Below, piece after piece: positions 34,370 to 42,616 of a stretch of DNA of 64,000 nt. The translations under genes were made by a program, and so were the position numbers. The stretch's first letter is position 1. Every line of letters starts with the position of its first letter. The DNA is from Alcanivoracaceae bacterium (GTDB lineage Bacteria; Pseudomonadota; Gammaproteobacteria; Pseudomonadales; Alcanivoracaceae). The notes beneath the pieces are model-generated. The model saw nothing but the letters and a program-made list of their open reading frames with translations. It had not been told where the DNA came from and made no database searches. The stretch is from assembly GCA_029212745.1 (NCBI GenBank), contig JARGOL010000001.1, positions 291,948 through 355,947 on the forward strand, in the 5' to 3' direction.

Positions 34370-34413
34370 GAAAAAAGAAAAGGCGCCAGAGACCCCCCGG
34401 GCCGATGGCGCCT
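34370..34413 (-). terminator. Terminator after desaturase operon
   Basis: On the minus strand AGGCGCCA ... TGGCGCCT with a ~17-nt loop, then TTTTCTTTTTT. Ends the desC-desB transcript 17 nt after the desaturase stop, before the next gene's operator. Confidence 0.8.
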
Positions 34414-34429
34414 GCGCAATAAAGCGGCT

Positions 34430-35569
34430 TCAGGCAGTGACGGTGTCGCCGTCCTTGCGTCGGTTGGGCAGGGACAGGCGCAGCACCTTCTTCATGGAAG
34501 AGGTGAACTGCTTGCGCAGCGAGTTGCTGTTGTACGGCAGGCCGTACTTGCGGCAGATCGCGCGCACTTCACGGGCCGCTTCGGCATAGCGGTTACTGGG
34601 CATGTCCGGGAACAGGTGATGCTCGATCTGGTGGCTCAGGTTGCCACTCATGATGTGCATCAGCTTGCCGCCCTCGATATTGGCGGAGCCCAGCATCTGG
34701 CGCAGGTACCAGTGTGCCTTGTCCTCGTTCTCCACCACATCCATGTCGAAATCCTCGGTGCCTTCCGGGAAGTGGCCACAGAAAATGATGGCGTAAGCCC
34801 AGTAGTTGCGAATGATGTTGGCCACCGCATTACCGGTCAGCACGGGCAGGAAGAACGGACCCGCCATGGCCGGGAACAGGATGTAATCCTTGGTCACCTG
34901 CTTGCGCACCTTGGTCCATACTTCTTTCAGGAACGGCACCGCGTCCTTGTAGGACTTTTCACCGTGACGGATCTTTTCCGCTTCCAGATCGTGCAGGGCC
35001 ACACCCCACTCGAAGAAGGTGGCGAGCAGGAAATTGTAGATCGGCTGGCCCAGGTAATAGGGTTCCCATTCCTGCTTTTCGCTCATGCGCAGGATGCCGT
35101 AGCCCACATCACGGTCCATGCCGACCACGTTGGTCCACTTGTGGTGCATGTGGTTATGCGAGTGTTTCCAGTGATCCGCCGGGCAGACGTTGTCCCAGTC
35201 CCAGGTGGACGAATGGATATCCGGGTCACGCATCCAGTCCCACTGGCCATGAATCACGTTATGACCGATCTCCATGTTCTCGAGAATCTTGGCCACGCCC
35301 AGCATGGCGGTACCTGCCAGCCAGGCCGGTGGCAGGATGCCGGCAAACAGCAGGCCACGACCGCCGATTTCCATCCAGCGCTGGGTCTTGATCATGCGAC
35401 GGATGTAACGCGCATCCTTCTCGCCCAGGCTGTTCATGATGCGCTCCCGAATGGCTTCGATTTCCTGGCCAAACGCTTGCAACTGTTCATCGGTCATGTT
35501 GACCGGCAACTTGCCCGCTTTGCTGACGGGCTTGAGTTTTACAGCATGTGTTTCAACAGCAGCATTCAT
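34430..35569 (-). CDS. desB: Acyl-CoA desaturase DesB-like
   Basis: 379-aa membrane desaturase with HNVIHGQWDW, HNHMHHKWTN and HQIEHHLFP boxes at the positions seen in its paralogues. ATG 35569 is preceded by a strong AGGAGGA SD; a longer frame to 35668 has none. It lies 19 nt downstream of the reductase gene and belongs to the same operon. The Pseudomonas DesB it resembles inserts a delta-9 double bond in acyl-CoAs. Probably involved in unsaturated fatty acid supply and repressed or activated by the divergent TetR regulator. Confidence 0.92.
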   Translation of the reverse strand: MNAAVETHAVKLKPVSKAGKLPVNMTDEQLQAFGQEIEAIRERIMNSLGEKDARYIRRMIKTQRWMEIGGRGLLFAGILPPAWLAGTAMLGVAKILENMEIGHNVIHGQWDWMRDPDIHSSTWDWDNVCPADHWKHSHNHMHHKWTNVVGMDRDVGYGILRMSEKQEWEPYYLGQPIYNFLLATFFEWGVALHDLEAEKIRHGEKSYKDAVPFLKEVWTKVRKQVTKDYILFPAMAGPFFLPVLTGNAVANIIRNYWAYAIIFCGHFPEGTEDFDMDVVENEDKAHWYLRQMLGSANIEGGKLMHIMSGNLSHQIEHHLFPDMPSNRYAEAAREVRAICRKYGLPYNSNSLRKQFTSSMKKVLRLSLPNRRKDGDTVTA

Positions 35570-35588
35570 GATAAATCCTCCTTGCCCA

Positions 35589-36674
35589 TCAAAGTTCGAG
35601 TGACACGTCACCGGCGGCAGCGCAAACACAGATGCGCACTTTCTCGCCGGACTCACCAAACACCTCACCGGTGTTCAGGTCGCGTACCTGGCCTTCCTTC
35701 AACGTGGCCAGGCAGCCACAACAGATTCCCATGCGGCAGCCGTGCTCCGGCGTCAGGCCGGCACCCTCTGCCACTTCCAGCAGCGAGGTCTTGCCATCGG
35801 CGTCCACTTGCTTGCCGGCGACCACAAAACCCACCTTGCCGCCGGCGCCTTCCGGTACCTCAGCCCGCTTGAGCACAAACGCTTCCTGCTTCAGCTGGCT
35901 GGAGAGGCCCGCGCCAAGGAACAGTTCAGACACGGCGCTCATCAGCGACGAAGGGCCACAGACGTATGCCTGGCGGGAGCGCCAGTCGGGGCACACCTGC
36001 TCGAGCATGTCAGCGCTGAAGTGCCCGGCCAGATCCCCGTCGCGCGCGTCTTCACGGGTCACCGCCAGGTGGATCCGACGCTGCTCGCTGTTACTGGCAC
36101 GAAGTTCGTCGTGGAAAATGCAGTGCGCATAATCCGGTGAGAAATGCAGCATCACCACATCGGCACCGGAGCGCTCGGCGATCAGCTGGCGCAGCATCCC
36201 CATCACCGGGGTGACGCCGGAGCCGGCCGAGATGAACAGCAGTTTCTGGTCATCCCGTTGCGCCGGCAGGACGAAATCACCCGCCGTGGCCTTCAAATGC
36301 ACCAGGTCACCGGCGCGCAGGCAGTCATTGATGTAAGTGGACACGCGTCCACCATCAAGACGATTGACGGTAACGGAGAACTCGCGGCTGCCCGGCTGCA
36401 CCGGTGACGCCAGCGAGTAGCAACGCCAGTAACGCACACCATCGATATCCAGCCCCAGCTGCACGTACTGGCCCGCCTCACCGCCTGCCCAGGCGCCATT
36501 GGCGCGGATAACCAGTGTCACGGTATCCGGGGTTTCCTGGATCAGGCGCTCGACACGACCACGACCATGGTCGCTCCAGAGCGGATTGATGGTTTCCAGG
36601 TAGCGCGCCGCGTTCAGCGGCGTGGCCAGCCAGTCGCCGGCCCGGAGCAGTTTCTTTACTGTTGACGCAACCAT
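35589..36674 (-). CDS. desC: NAD(P)H:ferredoxin-type reductase DesC-like
   Basis: 361-aa reductase with FNR-like FAD/NAD domains (ARYLETINPLW; RYWRCYSLASP; SAGSGVTPVMGML) and a C-terminal 2Fe-2S domain with cluster cysteines in GCRMGICCGC and near VRICVCAAAGD. It supplies electrons to the DesB-like desaturase encoded immediately downstream. Start ATG 36674 is supported by GGAGG 8 nt upstream; a frame reaching 36794 would cross both operators. Divergent from the TetR gene, with the two operators between. Confidence 0.9.
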   Translation of the reverse strand: MVASTVKKLLRAGDWLATPLNAARYLETINPLWSDHGRGRVERLIQETPDTVTLVIRANGAWAGGEAGQYVQLGLDIDGVRYWRCYSLASPVQPGSREFSVTVNRLDGGRVSTYINDCLRAGDLVHLKATAGDFVLPAQRDDQKLLFISAGSGVTPVMGMLRQLIAERSGADVVMLHFSPDYAHCIFHDELRASNSEQRRIHLAVTREDARDGDLAGHFSADMLEQVCPDWRSRQAYVCGPSSLMSAVSELFLGAGLSSQLKQEAFVLKRAEVPEGAGGKVGFVVAGKQVDADGKTSLLEVAEGAGLTPEHGCRMGICCGCLATLKEGQVRDLNTGEVFGESGEKVRICVCAAAGDVSLEL

Positions 36675-36689
36675 GTCTACGCCTCCATG

Positions 36690-36707
36690 AGTTAACATGT
36701 GTACACT
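36690..36707. promoter_or_regulatory. DesT-type operator 1 in desC-desT intergenic region
   Basis: Minus strand AGTGTACACATGTTAACT. Shares AGTGTACA and TGTT..AC with operator 2; centres are 39 bp apart. Lies at the desC start, in the promoter or leader. Confidence 0.7.
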
Positions 36708-36728
36708 ATAGTGATCGACGCAGAATAA

Positions 36729-36746
36729 AGTCAACACCTGTACACT
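36729..36746. promoter_or_regulatory. DesT-type operator 2 in desC-desT intergenic region
   Basis: Minus strand AGTGTACAGGTGTTGACT, close to the recalled Pseudomonas DesT site. Two boxes here let the TetR protein control both its own gene and desCB. Confidence 0.7.
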
Positions 36747-36859
36747 AATATTAGTAATCGCTATAAGAATCATTGGGTTATAGCGCCCCGGCATGTTGCA
36801 GGAGTTCCCTGGCGCCGTTTTTCCGGTACAATCGCGTAAAAATCAGCCAGAGCCTGACC

Positions 36860-37570
36860 ATGTCCCGACACCCCCGCACCCGGCGCACCAGCCGGCGCAA
36901 GGAAGACGCCCCGGAAACCGGCCGCCGCGAGCAACGCAAGCTGCGCACGCGGCGCGCGCTGATGGATGCCGCACTGGACCTGATGCAGGGCGAACAGAGC
37001 TTCAACAGCCTCAGCCTGCGAGAGGTGGCGCGTAACGCCGGCGTGGTCCCCACTGCGTTCTACCGGCACTTCAAGGACATGAACGAGCTGGGCATGGAAC
37101 TGGTGGAGGAAGCGCTCAAGGCATTGCGCCAGATGATGCGTGAGGCCCGCGATGCGCCGCTGCCGGCCGGTCACCTGATTCACCGTTCAGTACAGACGTA
37201 CATGAACTATGTGCGCGACAACCGGCACTACTTCCAGTTTCTGGCCAAGGAACGGTTTGGCGGCTCACGCTCCATGCGCCTGGCCATCCGCCAGGGCACC
37301 CTGCTGTTCACCAGTGAACTGGCCACGGACCTGGCCCGCTTTCCGCTGTTCAACAAGATGTCCACCGACGAGCTGCAGATGATGTCCGGGATGATCGTCA
37401 GCATGATGGTGGGGGTGACGGAACAGATGCTGGACCTGCCGGAAGACGATGAGGAAGAGGAAAAGCAGCTCGCCCAGATGGCAGAAGAGCAGATGCGCCT
37501 GATCTTCCTCGGCATGATGCAGTGGAAGCCGCGCGCCGAGCGGGCAAAAGAGAAAGCTGCCCGGGAATGA
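36860..37570 (+). CDS. desT: TetR family regulator of fatty acid desaturation (DesT-like)
   Basis: 236-aa TetR repressor with an N-terminal arm (RTRRTSRRKED), HTH helix LREVARNAGVVPTAFYRHFK (about residues 55-75) and a ligand-binding C-terminal domain. It is divergent from desCB with DesT-like boxes between, the same layout as in Pseudomonas, where DesT senses the saturated to unsaturated acyl-CoA ratio. Distinctive acidic run near residue 200 (PEDDEEEEKQL). Its stop overlaps the start of mnmH (ATGA). Confidence 0.85.
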   Translation: MSRHPRTRRTSRRKEDAPETGRREQRKLRTRRALMDAALDLMQGEQSFNSLSLREVARNAGVVPTAFYRHFKDMNELGMELVEEALKALRQMMREARDAPLPAGHLIHRSVQTYMNYVRDNRHYFQFLAKERFGGSRSMRLAIRQGTLLFTSELATDLARFPLFNKMSTDELQMMSGMIVSMMVGVTEQMLDLPEDDEEEEKQLAQMAEEQMRLIFLGMMQWKPRAERAKEKAARE

Positions 37571-38655
37571 AGGACGATATCACCGACCTGCACGGGCTGC
37601 TGCTCACCGGCACGCCGCTGCTGGATGTGCGTGCCCCGGTGGAATTCCACAAGGGCGCCTTTCCGGGTGCCACCAACATCCCCCTGCTCGACGACGACGA
37701 GCGCCACGAGATCGGCATCTGCTACAGCCGCCACGGACAGGAGGCCGCCATCGAACTCGGCCACAAGCTGGTCAGTGGCGACATCAAGGCCGAGCGCCTG
37801 GCGCGCTGGCAGCACTGGTGCGAACAGCACCCGGATGGTGTCATCTACTGTTTTCGCGGTGGCCTGCGTTCCCGCACGGTGCAACAGTGGCTGGCCGAGG
37901 CCGGCATCCAGCGGCCGCTGGTCCGCGGTGGCTACAAGGCCATGCGCCGTTTCCTGCTGGATGCCCTGCAAAAACAACTGTCCCGTCATCCACTGCTGAT
38001 CCTTGCCGGGCGCACCGGCACCGGCAAGACCCGCGTGATCGAGGCGCTGGATAATGCCGTCGACCTGGAGGGCCTGGCCCACCACCGCGGCTCGGCCTTT
38101 GGCAGGCGCCCCGGCGGCCAGCCGGCCCAGATCGACTTCGAGAACCGCCTGGCCCTGGACATGCTGCACCTGTCCAGCAGCGAACGTGCCATCGTCATGG
38201 AAGATGAAAGCCGGCTGATTGGCCGCTGCTACCTGCCCGTGCCATTACAGGAAGCGATGAAACAGGCACCACGGGTGATGATTGATGAGCCGCTGGAAGC
38301 ACGGGTGGATGTGACCCTGGACGACTATGTCATTGCACCACTGGCGGAGTTCGAGCGCTTCTACGGCGCGGACAGCGCCTTTGATGAACTGGCTCAATCG
38401 TTGCTGGACAGCATTGACCGTATCCGCAAGCGCCTCGGTGGTGCCCGCCACCAGGTCCTGCGCGGGCAACTGGAAGACTCCCTGGCACAGCAGCGACGCG
38501 ACGGTAGCACCGACGCACACCGCCACTGGATCACCGTGCTGCTGCGCGACTACTACGACCCCATGTACGACTACATGATGGCCAAACGTGAGGGCGAAGT
38601 ACGCTATACCGGCCGCCGCAATGATGTTGCCCGGTGGCTCGCCAGCAACAGCTGA
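37567..38655 (+). CDS. mnmH: tRNA 2-selenouridine synthase (MnmH/SelU)
   Basis: 362-aa enzyme that replaces sulfur by selenium (via geranyl-thio intermediate) at the tRNA wobble uridine. An N-terminal rhodanese domain with catalytic Cys95 in YCFRGGLRS, then a P-loop AGRTGTGKT (148-155) in the C-terminal domain. Start ATG 37567 overlaps the desT stop; the longer frame from 37522 overlaps desT fully and is rejected. It heads a run of selenium genes that supply selenophosphate (SelD) and probably selenium oxyanion import. Confidence 0.92.
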   Translation: MKDDITDLHGLLLTGTPLLDVRAPVEFHKGAFPGATNIPLLDDDERHEIGICYSRHGQEAAIELGHKLVSGDIKAERLARWQHWCEQHPDGVIYCFRGGLRSRTVQQWLAEAGIQRPLVRGGYKAMRRFLLDALQKQLSRHPLLILAGRTGTGKTRVIEALDNAVDLEGLAHHRGSAFGRRPGGQPAQIDFENRLALDMLHLSSSERAIVMEDESRLIGRCYLPVPLQEAMKQAPRVMIDEPLEARVDVTLDDYVIAPLAEFERFYGADSAFDELAQSLLDSIDRIRKRLGGARHQVLRGQLEDSLAQQRRDGSTDAHRHWITVLLRDYYDPMYDYMMAKREGEVRYTGRRNDVARWLASNS

Positions 38656-38789
38656 CGCCCGCGGGGAAGCGCTGAATCCTGCTGCCCGCCCCACCTGATT
38701 ACGCTAGACTACCGGCACGTGGCGTATGGCCGGACCCGCTGCGTGAAAAACACTGTCCGGCTGACACTCCCCATTGACGGAGCAACAAG

Positions 38790-39683
38790 ATGACACGTTT
38801 TACCCTCGTGGCCCTGCTGGCCATACTGGGGCTGGTCGGCTGTGACCAGCCGTCAGACAGCCCGAACAGCGGCGATACACCCGCCACCTTCACCTTTACC
38901 GCCATACCCGACCAGGACGAAGCTGCCCTCGTGGAGCGGTTCTCACGGGTGGCCGACTACCTGTCCGCCGAACTCGGCGTGCCGGTGAAATACGTGCCGG
39001 TAAAATCCTACGCCGCCGCCGTTACCGCGTTCCGCAACGACGATGTCCAGCTGGCCTGGTTCGGCGGCCTGTCCGGCGTACAGGCACGCCTGCAGGTGCC
39101 GGACAGCCAGGCCATTGCCCAGGGCTACGAAGACCAGTTCTTCGTCACCTACTTCATCGCCCATGAGGGCACCGGGCTGCAGCCCTCAGAGACCTTCCCG
39201 GAAGACATCGCTGGCCACTCCTTCACCTTCGGCTCAAAGGGTTCCACGTCCGGCCGACTGATGCCCGAATTCCACATCCGCGAGCAGTTCGGCAAGGCGC
39301 CGGACGAGGTCTTCTCCCGGGTCGGCTTCAGCGGCGATCACAGCGCCACCATTGCGCTGGTGGAAAGCGGCGCGTACGAGGTGGGGGCGGTCAACTTCAA
39401 GGTCTGGGAAAAAGCCCTGGCCAGTGGCGATGTAAACCCGAACCGGGTGTCCGTGATCTGGAAAACCCCCACCTACCCCGACTATCACTGGGTCATCCGT
39501 GGTGACGTCGACGCGCGTTTCGGTGACGGTTTTGCGGACGGGGTACAGGCCGCACTGCTGGCCATTGAAGATCCCGCCATCCTCGAGGCCTTTCCCCGGC
39601 AACGGTTTGTCGAGACGGACAATGCCAATTACCAGCCGATTCTGGAGACAGGGCGCGCCATTGGCCTGATCGACGCCCCCTGA
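38790..39683 (+). CDS. Putative selenate ABC transporter, substrate-binding lipoprotein (PhnD-like)
   Basis: 297-aa periplasmic binding protein, lipobox LVGC in LGLVGCDQ. The PhnD-type core is visible: FTFTAIPDQDEAAL, VKYVPVKSYAAAVTAFR, QLAWFGGLSG, FTFGSKGSTSGRLMPE. In phosphate/phosphonate binders a similar frame coordinates the anion; the selenate assignment comes from the neighbours (MnmH, SelD) and from similar clusters elsewhere, and is not proven by sequence. Signals are exported and tethered. Followed by the ATPase gene 2 nt later. Confidence 0.75.
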   Translation: MTRFTLVALLAILGLVGCDQPSDSPNSGDTPATFTFTAIPDQDEAALVERFSRVADYLSAELGVPVKYVPVKSYAAAVTAFRNDDVQLAWFGGLSGVQARLQVPDSQAIAQGYEDQFFVTYFIAHEGTGLQPSETFPEDIAGHSFTFGSKGSTSGRLMPEFHIREQFGKAPDEVFSRVGFSGDHSATIALVESGAYEVGAVNFKVWEKALASGDVNPNRVSVIWKTPTYPDYHWVIRGDVDARFGDGFADGVQAALLAIEDPAILEAFPRQRFVETDNANYQPILETGRAIGLIDAP

Positions 39684-39685
39684 CC

Positions 39686-40330
39686 ATGTTCAGCCTGCGC
39701 AGTGAAAACCTGGGCTGGTCGTCAGCCCGGGTGCTGGAAGACGTGACGCTGGACATCGGTGCCGGTGAGCGTGTGGCGCTGCTGGGTGCCAGCGGCAGTG
39801 GCAAGAGCACATTGCTTGGCCACCTGCGCAACCAGTGCCCGCAGGACATCGCCTGGTGTCCGCAGGACGGCGCCCTGGTGCCCATGCTCAGCGTGTTCCA
39901 CAACATCTACATGGGCCAGCTGCATTGCCGGCCCTGGTGGCAGAACCTGGCCAACCTGGTGCGGCCAGGCGCCGCCGCACTGGAACAGGTCGGCACCATT
40001 GCCACCCGGCTGGGGCTGGCCGACAAGTTGCGCACCAGTGTCGACCGCCTGTCCGGCGGGCAGGCACAACGTGTGGCGCTGGGCCGTGCCCTGTTCAGCC
40101 CTGGCCACATCCTGCTGGCCGACGAGCCCCTGTCCAGCGTCGACGAGCACCAGGCCCGCCACCTGCTTGATGCCATCCTGCCCGCCTACGACTGCAGTGT
40201 GGTCGCCCTGCACGACCGGCAACTGGCGCTGGCCTGCAGCACCCGGGTCATTGGCCTGCGTGACAACCGGGTGGTCCTGGATGCCGCCACGGACACGCTG
40301 ACGCTGGCCGACCTGGACCGGTTGTACTGA
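39686..40330 (+). CDS. Putative selenate ABC transporter, ATP-binding subunit
   Basis: 214-aa ABC ATPase, small for the family but with all motifs: Walker A GASGSGKST, signature LSGGQAQRVALGRAL, Walker B ILLADEP and a D-loop SSVD, H-loop VALHDR. It resembles PhnC/phosphonate importers. Its stop overlaps the permease start by one base (TGATG), indicating a single operon. Part of the putative selenium oxyanion import system. Confidence 0.85.
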   Translation: MFSLRSENLGWSSARVLEDVTLDIGAGERVALLGASGSGKSTLLGHLRNQCPQDIAWCPQDGALVPMLSVFHNIYMGQLHCRPWWQNLANLVRPGAAALEQVGTIATRLGLADKLRTSVDRLSGGQAQRVALGRALFSPGHILLADEPLSSVDEHQARHLLDAILPAYDCSVVALHDRQLALACSTRVIGLRDNRVVLDAATDTLTLADLDRLY

Positions 40331-41814
40331 TGCGTTTCGACACCACGGCGCGCGGCTACCGCCAGGTAACCCTGCTGCTGGCACTGGCCGGCCTGTTGTC
40401 GCTGGTGGTGGCAGACCTGGGCATCCATACGGTGTCGCCGGGCGACGAACTGCGCCGCCTGGGCGCCGGGCTGTTCACCCCCGACTTCCTTGCCACGGGC
40501 GGCCTGATGGCCGCCCTTGCCAATACCGTGGCGTTTGCCTTCCAGGGTGTGGCCCTGGGTGTCTGCGCCGGCGCCCTGCTGGCAACGGTGTGGCACTGGC
40601 GCCCGGTGAGACTGTTCAGTGCCATCATTCGAGCTGTCCATGAACTGTTCTGGGGCCTGCTGATCATCCAGCTGTTCGGGCTGTCTACACTCACCGGCGT
40701 ACTCGCCATTGCCATTCCCTACGCCGGTATTTTTGCCAAGGTGTTCGGCGAGTTCCTCGAGGAAAGTGACCGCCGGCCACAAACAGCCCTGGCGCCGGGC
40801 GCAGATGCCCTGTCCCGGCTGCTGTTTGCCCGGGTACCCCTGATCTGGGATCACATGCGCCGCTATACCGCCTACCGGCTTGAATGCGCCATCCGCGCAT
40901 CCGCCATTCTCGGCTTTATTGGCCTGCCGACCCTGGGCTTCCACCTGGAAACGGCCTTTCGCCAGGGCCAGTACAGTGCCGGCGCTGCGCTGCTTTACCT
41001 GTTGCTGCTGTTGATCCTGACCATGCGCTGGTGGCTGCACCCGGTGCTGTTGCCCGTGTACCTGCTGGCCGCCTTGATATGGTCACCGCCGGTGGCACCG
41101 TGGCGGCCCGATGCCTGGCAGTTTTTCCTGCGCGACATCGTCCCGGCGCCGCTGCGCGAGGGTGGCACCGGCAACGTTACCCCCTGGCTGCAGGACCTGC
41201 TTTCCACCCAGGTCCTGCCGGGCCTGGGCCAGACCTTGCTGGTGGGCTGTGCCGCGCTGCTGGTGACCGGGCTGCTGGGAATGCTGCTGGCACCGCTGGT
41301 GTCTCCCTTCTTCGGCAACCGCCTCTCCCGCGCCGGCGCCCATGTGCTGCTGGTCACCCTGCGCTCGCTGCCCGAGTTCCTGCTCGCCTTCGTGCTGCTG
41401 CTCTGCCTGGGGCCCTCCATGTTGCCAGGCATACTGGCCCTGGCACTGCACACCGGCGCCATCGTCGCCCACCTGAATGGCCACTTCAGTGGCGCCCTGA
41501 CCCTGCGCGCGGACCGCCCACGCGGCATCGACGGCTATTTCTGGGATGTGCTGCCGCGGCTGTACCCAACCTTCCTGGCGTTCCTGTTGTACCGCTGGGA
41601 AATCATCATGCGCGAGACCGCGGTGCTGGGCATACTGGGCATCCACACACTGGGCTTTTACGTCGACTCGGCATTTGCCGAATTCCGGCTTGATCGCGCG
41701 CTGTTGTTGATCATCGCCGGGGTTTGCCTCAACCTCGCCGTGGATGGCGTGTCGCGGCGCCTGCGCGCCGCGGTGCGGCTGTCTTCATCGATCCGGGAAA
41801 CTGCCCATGCCTGA
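40330..41814 (+). CDS. Putative selenate ABC transporter permease (fused two-domain PhnE type)
   Basis: 494-aa permease of two related halves, each with about six membrane segments: the first ends with RLECAIRASAILGFIGLPTLG, the second with ETAVLGILGIHTLGFYVD, both matching the BPD_transp EAA-loop region. Most importers have separate or single PhnE copies, so this fused form supplies the whole membrane pore as one chain. It overlaps the PhzF-like gene by 8 nt. Confidence 0.85.
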   Translation: MRFDTTARGYRQVTLLLALAGLLSLVVADLGIHTVSPGDELRRLGAGLFTPDFLATGGLMAALANTVAFAFQGVALGVCAGALLATVWHWRPVRLFSAIIRAVHELFWGLLIIQLFGLSTLTGVLAIAIPYAGIFAKVFGEFLEESDRRPQTALAPGADALSRLLFARVPLIWDHMRRYTAYRLECAIRASAILGFIGLPTLGFHLETAFRQGQYSAGAALLYLLLLLILTMRWWLHPVLLPVYLLAALIWSPPVAPWRPDAWQFFLRDIVPAPLREGGTGNVTPWLQDLLSTQVLPGLGQTLLVGCAALLVTGLLGMLLAPLVSPFFGNRLSRAGAHVLLVTLRSLPEFLLAFVLLLCLGPSMLPGILALALHTGAIVAHLNGHFSGALTLRADRPRGIDGYFWDVLPRLYPTFLAFLLYRWEIIMRETAVLGILGIHTLGFYVDSAFAEFRLDRALLLIIAGVCLNLAVDGVSRRLRAAVRLSSSIRETAHA

Positions 41815-42616
41815 GACACTGCCGCTGTTCCAGATAGACGCATTCAGTAGCCGGCTGTTTGCTGGCAACCCGGCGGCGGTGGTCCTGCTCGAGCGACCGC
41901 TGGCAGATGGCACCCTGCAGGCCATTGCTGCGGAAAACAACCTGTCCGAAACCGCCTATGTGGAGACGCTCGCGCCGGGCCGATACCGTATTCGCTGGTT
42001 CACGCCCACGGTGGAGGTGGACCTGTGCGGACATGCCACGTTGGCGGCCGCCTGGGTGTTGCGCCACGAGTGCGGTGATACTTCCTCGACCCTGCAGTTC
42101 GACAGCGCCAGTGGCCCGCTGGCGGTGCACGCCGCCGACAACAGACTGGCGCTGGATTTTCCCGTCCGCCCGGCGCAGCCGTGCCCATTGCCACAGGCAC
42201 AGGTGCTGGATGCGCTGGGACTGCCAGCGGCTGATTTCATCGGCCAGGCGCGCGACACCCTGGTGGTACTGGGGGATGCGGATGCGGTGATGGCGTTAAC
42301 GCCCGACATGGATGCCATCCGGCAACTGGATACCTTTGCCATTACAGTGACCGCACCGGGCACGGACTGCGATTTCGTGTCGCGCTTTTTCGCCCCAGCC
42401 CAGGGCCTCAATGAGGACCCGGTCACCGGGTCCGCCCACTGCACCCTCGCCCCTTACTGGGCGCAACGCCTGGGGCGTACCTCACTGTCAGCACGGCAGC
42501 TGTCCACCCGTGGCGGCGAGCTGCATTGCACGGTGCGCGAAGACCGCGTGCACATTGCCGGCGATTGCCGCTGTTTCCTGCGCGGCCACATCAGCCTGCA
42601 GGACGGACAATCATGA
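41807..42616 (+). CDS. PhzF family isomerase-like protein
   Basis: 269-aa PhzF fold protein. The catalytic Glu sits in the NNLSETAYVE segment (E near residue 47), and the conserved LCGHATLAAAWVL, and EDPVTGSAHCTLAPYW (residues ~205-220) are complete. Start ATG 41807 overlaps the permease stop by 8 nt, and the stop overlaps the SelD fusion start, so it is an integral part of the selenium operon. PhzF enzymes isomerise small carbon compounds; no selenium chemistry is known, so its presence here is unexplained. Confidence 0.85.
   Translation: MPETLPLFQIDAFSSRLFAGNPAAVVLLERPLADGTLQAIAAENNLSETAYVETLAPGRYRIRWFTPTVEVDLCGHATLAAAWVLRHECGDTSSTLQFDSASGPLAVHAADNRLALDFPVRPAQPCPLPQAQVLDALGLPAADFIGQARDTLVVLGDADAVMALTPDMDAIRQLDTFAITVTAPGTDCDFVSRFFAPAQGLNEDPVTGSAHCTLAPYWAQRLGRTSLSARQLSTRGGELHCTVREDRVHIAGDCRCFLRGHISLQDGQS

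Noticed and set aside
40186-41646. Gln-rich minus-strand frames antisense to the transporter permease.
   Set aside because: Low-complexity translation, no motif, full overlap with a convincing ABC permease gene.
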